Shown one piece after another: positions 1 through 5,939 of a DNA stretch of 10,951 nt (positions are counted from its first letter, which is position 1; every line of letters starts with the position of its first letter). Origin of the DNA: Deltaproteobacteria bacterium (GTDB lineage: Bacteria; Desulfobacterota; Dissulfuribacteria; Dissulfuribacterales; S140-46); assembly GCA_015491585.1 (NCBI GenBank), contig WFVQ01000060.1, positions 1-10,951 on the forward strand, written 5' to 3'. A model generated the notes under the pieces. That model was not told the DNA's origin and did no database searches. It saw only the letters and a program-made list of their open reading frames with translations. The translations under genes and the position numbers were made by a program.

Positions 1-3000
1 TATGACCTGAACATCAGAAAGAGGGTCGCCACCGAGGGCAGGCTCATTGTGGGCTCAATGGGGCACCAGGGTCCCCTGGCCGCCATGATGCCGGAGGCGC
101 TGCCCAATGTGTCCGAGTACTTCAAGGAGAACGTGGCGGTGGTTACCAACCCGGCCATAGACCGGGAGCGCGAGGCAGAGCATTTCACTACCCGCTGTAT
201 CCTGGGCAACAGGCCCGAACTCGACGGATCAGACGGCGGAGCGCCCATCGGCCTCGAGCTGAAGAATCCGTTGCTTCTCAATTTCGGCCTGGATACAAGC
301 CTTTCGCACGAGGAGATACGCAGTATCGCAATGTCCGGCGGAACGGCCGTCTACGAGGATGTGGTGGGATTCTTCAGCTCCGGCGGAAAGGACCCCTCCA
401 GGGTCAAGGTCCTGGACACCACCTTCGTGCCAGAGGAGGGGCTGAGGAAGAGGCTCGACCGTATCTGCTCGGAGGCCAAGGAGGCTGTAGAGGCCGGTGC
501 AGTCATGCTGGTCCTCGACGACGGCAACTCTTTCACCGGGGGCAAGGTCTATGTGGACCCCGGTCTGGCCGTGGCTTACTTGGTCAGGCACCTGGTCAAG
601 GAGAGGCTCCGTAGGAGGTGCAGCATAGTGGTGCGTTCCGGTGCCATACGCAACCTCCACGACGTGATGTTCCTCCTCGGTCTGGGCGCCGATGCCCTCA
701 ATCCATATCTCCTCTGGCAGATGGCCTGTGAGTACGCGGACGAGAAGCGACCCCCGGAGAGGGCCCTTGCCAACACTATGGACGTTCTCCAAAAGGGAAT
801 GGAGAAGGTGATGTCTACTATGGGCATCCACGAGCTGTGCGGCTACGGCCGGATCTTTGCCTCGGTGGGCCTGAAGAAGGAGTTCGAGGAGATCTTCGAG
901 ATACCCAACTTCTGCGCCTCGGACAAGGCCGGCCTTGGGTTCGATACCCTGGAGGAGATGGCCAAGAAGCGGCTGGAAAGGGCGGAATCCAAGGAGGAGT
1001 TGCCCATCTGGTCCGATCCAAAGCGCAACGTCAAGGTCGGGAAGATTTTGAGGAGCGTGGCCCTGGGTGACAAAGGTTTCAAGGAGCTTGCAAATGGATT
1101 AGCTGGCATCGACGAAGAGATGCCCATAGGCCTGCGCCACCTGCTATCCTTCAAGATGGCGCCTGAGGACCGAAAGCTCACCCTGAAGGAGGTAGATGTC
1201 TCCATAGGGTGTCATGACCTGCCGCTGGTCATAGCTGCAATGTCCTTCGGCTCCCAGGGAGAGAACTCCTTCCGTGCCTATGCGGAGGCGGCTGCCAAGG
1301 CCAACATCATCTGTATGAATGGCGAGGGGGGAGAGATCCCTGACATGCTCTTCAAGTACAACAAGAACCGGGGGCAGCAGATTGCCTCGGGCAGGTTCGG
1401 CGTCTACATGGCCCACCTCAACTCCGGCGACTACCTGGAGATAAAGATAGGGCAGGGCGCCAAGCCAGGAGAGGGCGGCCACCTTCCTGGGCAGAAGGTG
1501 TCGGAAATGGTGGCAAAGGCCCGCCACTGCCGAGTCGGGACCACTCTCATATCCCCCTCCAACCACCACGACATCTACTCCATCGAGGATCTTGCACAGA
1601 TCATTACCGAGCTCAAGACCGCCAATCCCAACGCCAAGGTCTCGGTCAAGATCCCGGTCACCAGCGGCGTTGGCACCATCGCGGTAGGCATAGCCAAGGC
1701 CGGAGCCGACATAGTGAACCTCAGTGGCTTTGAGGGAGGCACTGGAGCCGCCCGCGAGCACGCCAAGAAGTATGTGGGCCTTCCCATCGAGGTGGGAGTC
1801 AGTGAGGCCCATAGGGCCTTGGTGGAGGCTGGCTTGAGGGATGCAGTGGAGATCTGGGCCGATGGAGGCCTCAGGAGCGGTGCAGACGTCATAAAGATGG
1901 TACTCCTTGGCGCCAACCGCGTGGGGATGGGCACCGTGGCCCTGATGGGGGTCGGCTGCATAAGTTGTCACCGCTGCCATCTCGACCGGTGTCCCAGAGG
2001 GATCTCAACCCAGTTGAGGACCAAGAAGGATGCCGAGGAGCGCGGTGTAAAGGGGTTTGCGCCGAGGCAGATGGAGATCGAGGCCGAGAACTTGGCCAGG
2101 TTGCTCAAGGCCATAGGAGAGGAGATGAAATGGATCCTGGCCGAGATGGGAATCAAGAATCTCCAGGAGGTGGTCGGACACACCGAACTGCTGGAGCAGA
2201 CGCGGTTCAATGACCGCATAGACGTTCAGGGCATACTGGACAAACCCGCTTCTGTCGGTCTGGGCGCGGAGAAGGGAGCTGTCCGCAGGATCAGGCGGCC
2301 GCTCAACCACCTTACCAGGCTCATCTCCTCCATGACCATGGAGCAGTTCAAGAACGGGGTCCAGAAGGTCTTCTTCTTCGACGAAGGTGTGAGGTCTACC
2401 GACCGCGCCGTGGGCACATATCTCGCCGGCGAGATGGTTAGAGAGTTCGGGGACGAGGCATCGAAGTACCACGCGGTCGTCCGGCTGGAGTCCTCGGTGC
2501 CCGGTAATGGGCTCTGCGCCTTCACTATTCCCGGTATAGATACCATTGTTGACGGCGGCTCCCAGGACGGGGCTGCCAAGGGGAGTTTTGGAGGCACCGT
2601 CTGCGTCCTGAAGGGCAGGAACATGGTGGGCAAGAGGATAGATGGCTCCACCGGCAAGAGCTTTGCCTACGGGGCCATAGGTGGCACACTGATAGTTCAG
2701 AACTATGCTGATTCAAGGGCGTGCATCAGGATGTCAGGGGCAGATGTGATCTTCGGTGCCAGGATCACAAAGCCTGTGCAGGACCACAGGGGCAATATAG
2801 CTACGCGGGCACACCTGAAGGGATTTGCATTCGAGTACATGACGGGCGGAAGGGCCGTTGTGCTCGGAGATCCCGGCCCCTGGATGTGCGCTGGAATGAC
2901 CGGTGGAGTGGTCTATCAGGCCATATATCCTGAATTCGGTTTCGACAAGAAGGCCATAGAGCGGCGTCTCGCCTCAGGAGCCAACGTAATGGTCCACTCA

Positions 3001-3171
3001 ATGGACGACAAGGGGGTCGAGGACGTTCGGGAGCTGCTCTCCATCTACGTGGATCAGCTCAGGCGCAACTTCCAGGAGGACGAGGCAGCCGAGGTGGAAG
3101 CGATAATGGAGAATCCAAGGGAGCGCTTCCTTCGCATTGTGCCAAAGGCGGACAAGACCCCGGCCAGCTAA
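1..3171 (+). CDS. gltB: Glutamate synthase large subunit, 5'-truncated by window edge
   Basis: This is the alpha subunit of glutamate synthase (GOGAT), which makes glutamate from 2-oxoglutarate and glutamine-derived ammonia. The frame is open from base 1, so the GTG at 49 is internal and about 1,056 codons are visible. Numbering window codons, residues 1 to about 280 are the central domain (GSMGHQGPL at 18 and VTNPAID near 48). The FMN barrel follows, with GQGAKPGEGG near 484, SPSNHHDIYSIEDLAQI at 518 and GFEGGTGAA. Cluster cysteines are at 653, 656, 659 and 664. The GXGXG beta-helix domain spans about 850-1010, from DGGSQDGAAKGSFGG to GDPGPWMCAGMTGG. The N-terminal glutaminase domain would lie upstream; about 500 missing residues would give the usual length near 1,500. 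No GltD is fused at the C-terminus. The extra cysteine at 656 is discussed in the findings. No terminator separates the gene from sufC, but sufC has its own promoter. Confidence 0.93.
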   Translation, partial: YDLNIRKRVATEGRLIVGSMGHQGPLAAMMPEALPNVSEYFKENVAVVTNPAIDREREAEHFTTRCILGNRPELDGSDGGAPIGLELKNPLLLNFGLDTSLSHEEIRSIAMSGGTAVYEDVVGFFSSGGKDPSRVKVLDTTFVPEEGLRKRLDRICSEAKEAVEAGAVMLVLDDGNSFTGGKVYVDPGLAVAYLVRHLVKERLRRRCSIVVRSGAIRNLHDVMFLLGLGADALNPYLLWQMACEYADEKRPPERALANTMDVLQKGMEKVMSTMGIHELCGYGRIFASVGLKKEFEEIFEIPNFCASDKAGLGFDTLEEMAKKRLERAESKEELPIWSDPKRNVKVGKILRSVALGDKGFKELANGLAGIDEEMPIGLRHLLSFKMAPEDRKLTLKEVDVSIGCHDLPLVIAAMSFGSQGENSFRAYAEAAAKANIICMNGEGGEIPDMLFKYNKNRGQQIASGRFGVYMAHLNSGDYLEIKIGQGAKPGEGGHLPGQKVSEMVAKARHCRVGTTLISPSNHHDIYSIEDLAQIITELKTANPNAKVSVKIPVTSGVGTIAVGIAKAGADIVNLSGFEGGTGAAREHAKKYVGLPIEVGVSEAHRALVEAGLRDAVEIWADGGLRSGADVIKMVLLGANRVGMGTVALMGVGCISCHRCHLDRCPRGISTQLRTKKDAEERGVKGFAPRQMEIEAENLARLLKAIGEEMKWILAEMGIKNLQEVVGHTELLEQTRFNDRIDVQGILDKPASVGLGAEKGAVRRIRRPLNHLTRLISSMTMEQFKNGVQKVFFFDEGVRSTDRAVGTYLAGEMVREFGDEASKYHAVVRLESSVPGNGLCAFTIPGIDTIVDGGSQDGAAKGSFGGTVCVLKGRNMVGKRIDGSTGKSFAYGAIGGTLIVQNYADSRACIRMSGADVIFGARITKPVQDHRGNIATRAHLKGFAFEYMTGGRAVVLGDPGPWMCAGMTGGVVYQAIYPEFGFDKKAIERRLASGANVMVHSMDDKGVEDVRELLSIYVDQLRRNFQEDEAAEVEAIMENPRERFLRIVPKADKTPAS

Positions 3172-3178
3172 CAGGGGG

Positions 3179-3206
3179 TTGACTCTAATAAGAAATTGAT
3201 TATGAT
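3179..3206 (+). promoter_or_regulatory. Sigma-70-type promoter of sufCB
   Basis: A -35 box TTGACT (3179-3184) and a -10 box TATGAT (3201-3206), each matching consensus at 5 of 6 positions, are separated by 16 bases. They lie in an AT-rich gap just after gltB. The predicted start near 3213 leaves a leader of about 24 bases before the sufC ATG at 3237. A Fur-like palindrome covers the -10. Confidence 0.7.
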
Positions 3207-3216
3207 TATCATAAAT
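3198..3216. promoter_or_regulatory. Fur-box-like operator over the sufC -10 region
   Basis: The 19 bases starting at 3198 (GATTATGATTATCATAAAT) match the classical 19-bp Fur box at 14 positions, or 15 when the consensus is read on the other strand. Bases 3200-3214 form a perfect 7-1-7 palindrome, TTATGAT-T-ATCATAA. The site covers the -10 box at 3201-3206, where a bound repressor would block RNA polymerase. Iron control by Fur, or by a related FUR-family regulator, is inferred; no regulator gene is in the window. Confidence 0.6.
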
Positions 3217-3236
3217 AAAAATTGCAGGTGGCAGAG

Positions 3237-3995
3237 ATGTTAGAGCTGAAGGATCTCCATTTTTCCATAGAAGAAGAGGATGAGCAGGGCCAGCAGGTGG
3301 TTACCGAGATCATCAAGGGTATAGATTTCACCTTCGAAAAGGGGAAGTTCTATGCCATCACCGGCCCCAATGGAGGCGGCAAGACCACTCTTTCCAAGCT
3401 GATAATGGGCATAAATCCGGTCACCTCCGGAAAGATAATATTCGAGGGGAAGGATATAACCGACCTCTCCATAACCGACCGGGCCAAGATGGGCATAGCA
3501 TATGGATTCCAACACCCGGCCCGTTTCAAGGGTATGACTTTCCGGGATCTGCTGGCAATCGCCGCTGGCACTAACGACAAGGAGACCTTGGTCCGCATCC
3601 TGGCTCGGGTGGGCATCTGCACCATAGAGTTCCTCGATAAGGAGGTGGGCTCCAAGCTCTCTGGAGGAGAGATCAAGAAGATAGAGCTGGCCACCATCAT
3701 CGCCCTGAACCCCAAGCTGGCCATCTTCGACGAGCCAGATACAGGCATAGACCTCTGGACCATCGGGCCTATGGTGGAGTTGCTGAAGAAGCAGCAGGAG
3801 GAGCACGGCACCACCACCATAGTGGTGAGCCACAACGAGAAGTTCCTCGAGGCAGCGGACGAGCTCATCCTGATACGCGGGGGCAAGATAGCCCACGTCG
3901 GCGGTTTCGAGGAGTCTTTGCCGCTGCTGAAGGATGACGAGTTCTGCAGCTGGAAGAGTATATGCGAAGGAGGCACCCTATGCTCGATACAATAG
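3237..3995 (+). CDS. sufC: SufC-type ABC ATPase of a minimal SUF (SMS) system
   Basis: This 252-residue cytoplasmic ABC ATPase powers Fe-S cluster assembly on its SufB partner. It has no membrane segment. Visible motifs are Walker A GPNGGGKTT (43-51), Q-loop Q92 followed by a HPARFKG segment, signature LSGGE (141-145), Walker B LAIFDE ending at E166, and the switch histidine in VVSHN (H199). The ATG at 3237 is chosen because AGGTGG (3226-3231) sits 5 bases upstream; the TTG at 3222 would add only five residues and has no comparable site. The stop lies inside sufB (16-base overlap), so translation is probably coupled. The order C then B without sufD, sufS, sufE or sufU matches the SMS (SmsCB) layout of methanogens and anaerobic bacteria, so smsC is an equally valid name. 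Confidence 0.92.
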   Translation: MLELKDLHFSIEEEDEQGQQVVTEIIKGIDFTFEKGKFYAITGPNGGGKTTLSKLIMGINPVTSGKIIFEGKDITDLSITDRAKMGIAYGFQHPARFKGMTFRDLLAIAAGTNDKETLVRILARVGICTIEFLDKEVGSKLSGGEIKKIELATIIALNPKLAIFDEPDTGIDLWTIGPMVELLKKQQEEHGTTTIVVSHNEKFLEAADELILIRGGKIAHVGGFEESLPLLKDDEFCSWKSICEGGTLCSIQ

Positions 3996-4900
3996 ACAAG
4001 GAACTGCTCAAGGCGGTTGCCGATCTGGAGTCCATCCCCAAGGGGGCCTACAACATAAGGAAGAACGGAAAGCTCCTCGCAAGGGAGGTCACTGCCAACA
4101 TCGACATAGTGACCAACGAGGAGAACAACGGTATAGAGATACACATCAAGCCCGGAACGGTGAACGAGTCGGTCCATATTCCGGTGATTTTGAGCCAGGC
4201 CGATCTCTATGACGTGGTTTACAACAAGTTTGTCATCGGCGAGGGGTCGGACGTGGTGATAGTCGCGGGATGCGGCATTCACTGCGGGACAGACAAGCCC
4301 GAAGGGCATGCCGGAGTCCACGAGTTCTTCGTGGGAAAGAATGCAAGGGTAAGGTATGTGGAGAAGCACTACGCCACTGGCCCAGGCACCGGAAAGCGGA
4401 CTTTGAGCCCTACGACCAGGGTCTTTCTGGAGGAGGGGGCCGTGGCCGAGATGGAACTCACCCAGCTCGGTGGGGTTGACCAGGCCATGAGGGTCAACGA
4501 GGCCACGCTGGGGCCGGGCAGCTCCCTCATAATCAGCGAGAAGGTGATGACCGACGGCGATCAGAAGGCTGAGTCCAAGAACATAATAGTCCTTGACGGT
4601 ACCGACAGCTCCGCTGAACTCATCTCCAGGTCTGTGATAAAGGGTAACTCCAGGCAGAATTTCTACGCCACCTTGGAGGCCAGGGCCAAGTGCTACGGCC
4701 ATCTGGAGTGCGATGCAATCGTCATGGACAACGGCACCAACGAGACCGTGCCCGCGCTCAAGAGCCTCCATCCCGAGGCAGAGCTCACTCATGAGGCGGC
4801 CATAGGCAAGATCGCAAACGACCAGTTGCTCAAACTCATGAGCATGGGAATGACCTATGACGAGGCGGTGAACAAGATCATTCAGGGATTCCTGAAATAA
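3980..4900 (+). CDS. sufB: SufB/SufD-family Fe-S scaffold protein, short (SMS) form
   Basis: This 306-residue protein is the presumed Fe-S scaffold that works with the upstream ATPase. It is much shorter than the roughly 495-residue E. coli SufB and resembles the short archaeal/anaerobe form (SmsB). The C-terminal half shows the SufB beta-helix core. It contains LECDAIVMDNGTNETVPAL, whose C244 aligns with the essential SufB cysteine region (E. coli QCDSM, C405), and then ELTHEAAIGKI, whose H271-E272 correspond to the conserved HEA motif. Other cysteines are C98, C102 and C238; the pair in AGCGIHCG is a possible extra metal ligand set. The ATG at 3980 is preferred over 3962 because a perfect AAGGAGG (3967-3973) ends 6 bases before it. 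An intrinsic terminator follows 26 bases after the stop. No sufD is present, so a SufB homodimer is inferred. Confidence 0.9.
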   Translation: MLDTIDKELLKAVADLESIPKGAYNIRKNGKLLAREVTANIDIVTNEENNGIEIHIKPGTVNESVHIPVILSQADLYDVVYNKFVIGEGSDVVIVAGCGIHCGTDKPEGHAGVHEFFVGKNARVRYVEKHYATGPGTGKRTLSPTTRVFLEEGAVAEMELTQLGGVDQAMRVNEATLGPGSSLIISEKVMTDGDQKAESKNIIVLDGTDSSAELISRSVIKGNSRQNFYATLEARAKCYGHLECDAIVMDNGTNETVPALKSLHPEAELTHEAAIGKIANDQLLKLMSMGMTYDEAVNKIIQGFLK

Positions 4901-4926
4901 CTGTGGGCAGGACGCCCGCTCGATGG

Positions 4927-4955
4927 GGCCCGCTTCCAGGCGGGCCTTTCTATTT
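4927..4955 (+). terminator. Intrinsic terminator of sufCB
   Basis: GGCCCGC (4927-4933) pairs with GCGGGCC (4940-4946) around a 6-base loop, followed by the U-rich tail TTTCTATTT. It lies 26 bases past the sufB stop and overlaps the last bases of the convergent gene ending at 4950. The minus-strand side lacks a T-run, so it acts mainly on the plus strand. Confidence 0.8.
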
Positions 4956-5258
4956 CAGCTGGCCGGTGAACATTAGGAATCCTTCATGGACGAACTGGCT
5001 CACAGCGAAGAAGGCCCCGAGCCCGATGGCCCATTTCACCATGGTCGCTTTGTTGGGCTTGTATTTTACCGTCTTTTTGGTGAGCCCAACAAATATGAAG
5101 ACCATAGCCACCCCGTAAAGATAGTAGAGGAGTATGTGGCGCAGGCTGATCAGGAAGGCCTCCCAAAACGGCCCCTTTCTTATGGATAACAATATGGTCA
5201 GCAGAACGAGCGCCGCGGCCTGCCAAGAATCCTTCCTGGTCCATTGGTTTCCAGACAT
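4950..5258 (-). CDS. Small hypothetical membrane protein
   Basis: I do not recognise a named family. The frame encodes 102 residues from the ATG at 5258. A polar N-terminus (MSGNQWTRKDSWQ) is followed by a short hydrophobic stretch (AAALVLLTILLS), a clear membrane segment (HILLYYLYGVAMVFIFVGL), a basic loop (KKTVKYKPNK) and a third segment (MVKWAIGLGAFFAVSQFV), which suggests two or three spans in the inner membrane. G/C-rich third positions support real coding. The frame can extend to an ATG at 5348 (132 residues), but neither start has a convincing Shine-Dalgarno. The extra 30 residues look less protein-like and overlap another candidate ORF, so 5258 is preferred. The gene converges on sufB. 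No function is assigned. Confidence 0.65.
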   Translation of the reverse strand: MSGNQWTRKDSWQAAALVLLTILLSIRKGPFWEAFLISLRHILLYYLYGVAMVFIFVGLTKKTVKYKPNKATMVKWAIGLGAFFAVSQFVHEGFLMFTGQLK

Positions 5259-5268
5259 GGAAGGGATG

Positions 5269-5439
5269 TTACCTGATTCGTTGGTGCCAGGCAATCTCGT
5301 GTCGTAGTATGTTTCGCTTACCAGAAGATATGAAGCCCAGAGGGACATACCATTGCCCAGTGTAGAAAGTGGTGATGGGGTTCATAGGGTCTCTCAGCCG
5401 CTTCGCCTTGGGCAGATGCCTCAGGAAGGCATGTCGCAT
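5269..5439 (-). CDS. Candidate small ORF, 56 residues, unknown function
   Basis: A minus-strand ATG at 5439 is preceded by AGGA with 6 bases of spacing, and the frame runs 56 codons to a TAA at 5269-5271. It stops 10 bases before the preferred ATG (5258) of the membrane protein, so the two could form an operon. The first part is basic (MRHAFLRHLPKAKRLRD) and the middle is aromatic (FYTGQWYVPLGF). About 70% of the first 37 codons end in G or C, similar to neighbouring genes, but the last 20 codons lose this bias. It overlaps the longer version (to 5348) of the downstream frame, so at most one frame is coding over 5269-5348. No homologue is recognised. It could also be spurious or the remnant of a frameshifted gene. 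Confidence 0.35.
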   Translation of the reverse strand: MRHAFLRHLPKAKRLRDPMNPITTFYTGQWYVPLGFISSGKRNILRHEIAWHQRIR

Positions 5440-5450
5440 ACCAGATCCTG

Positions 5451-5478
5451 CCGATGGTGGTTACCCCACCTGTATCGG
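5451..5478 (-). repeat. Leader hairpin upstream of the small ORF
   Basis: On the minus strand the order is CCGAT, a 3-base bulge, GGTGG, loop GGTAA, CCACC, ATCGG: ten base pairs interrupted by one bulge. It ends one base before the AGGA ribosome-binding site of the 5439 start. There is no T-run beside it, so it is not an intrinsic terminator. A leader structure or a protein-binding site is possible. Confidence 0.5.
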
Positions 5479-5487
5479 CCCTGACGC

Positions 5488-5520
5488 AAAAAAGGGGTTG
5501 AGTGCTAAACTCAACCCCTT
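5488..5520 (-). terminator. Intrinsic terminator of the tRNA-fMet gene
   Basis: GGGGTTGAG (5494-5502) and CTCAACCCC (5510-5518) form a perfect 9-bp stem with a 7-base loop, extendable by two A-T pairs. On the minus strand it is followed by six T residues (5488-5493). It lies 9 bases downstream of the tRNA 3' end. Confidence 0.85.
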
Positions 5521-5528
5521 GATTTCAT

Positions 5529-5605
<77 letters not shown>

Positions 5606-5619
5606 TCAGGTGCTTGACA

Positions 5620-5647
5620 TTAATAACCCAAAAACAGGTTTTGTCAA
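5620..5647 (-). promoter_or_regulatory. Promoter of the tRNA-fMet gene
   Basis: On the minus strand a perfect -35 TTGACA (5642-5647) is followed after 16 bases by the -10-like TATTAA (5620-5625). The predicted start near 5613 is about 8 bases before the mature tRNA 5' end at 5605. A second TTGACA reads on the plus strand at 5614-5619, making an inverted pair with this one, but no matching plus-strand -10 is seen. Confidence 0.6.
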
Positions 5648-5939
5648 TGGCCGTTCTCCCAAGGGCAATACACCAACTAAGCAGTAAGCACAGGGAGTAT
5701 TTGAGTGTCCGTCCGGTTATTGGAAATTGAGATGACCATTGCTCCTGGCTTCTGCTTCTCGTTTTATTATTTTCCTGCGCTGCTGTTCGACAAAATTGTC
5801 GGCGGCGCCATCTTCGTCGTTGACCAAGAGTGAAAAGTGCCGTGAATAGCTGGATCGACGGGCTTTTTGCAATTCCACGCCCTCTCTGGCGTGGTACGCT
5901 TTTTGATAGTAAAGTACAAAATTTTCTGGAGGATTTGAG
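5648..5939. other. Intergenic stretch without a supported gene
   Basis: This stretch looks less GC-rich than the neighbouring genes, and no reading frame has a ribosome-binding site or recognisable protein. It holds an inverted repeat CGACAA-AA-TTGTCG at 5788-5801 and overlapping hairpins at 5875-5904. It ends with the GGAGG (5928-5932) that serves the ATG at 5940. A weak TTGACC at 5820-5825 has no good -10 partner, so the promoter of the downstream gene is not located with confidence. Confidence 0.55.
5875..5904 (+). repeat. Overlapping alternative hairpins in the DUF4405 gene leader
   Basis: CCACGCC (5875-5881) can pair with GGCGTGG (5888-5894) over a 6-base loop. Alternatively GCGT (5889-5892) can pair with ACGC (5896-5899) over GGT, directly followed by TTTTT (5900-5904). 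The two folds share bases and exclude each other, an attenuator-like geometry, but the second stem has only four pairs. The block lies 36 bases before the ATG at 5940. Confidence 0.4.

Noticed and set aside
1144..1980. A 278-codon minus-strand frame opposite gltB
   Set aside because: It shadows the FMN domain of gltB and has no ribosome-binding site or recognisable domain. Similar shadows occur opposite ptsI (6969-7883) and hemW (9586-10266).
3350..4792. A 480-codon open frame on the minus strand
   Set aside because: It lies opposite sufC and sufB, which have full motifs and ribosome-binding sites. The translation shows no family features. Long antisense frames are common under GC-rich codon bias.
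5349..5411. TPP-riboswitch-like words CTGAGA and ACCCTATGAACC on the minus strand
   Set aside because: The later conserved part (AATACC-x-GCG-x-AGGGA) is absent and the downstream gene is not a thiamine gene. An Rfam RF00059 search scoring above threshold would overturn this.
5416..5432. Inverted repeat ATGCCT-CAGGA-AGGCAT
   Set aside because: It has a short 6-bp stem inside the candidate small ORF with no tail or regulatory context; it is probably chance.
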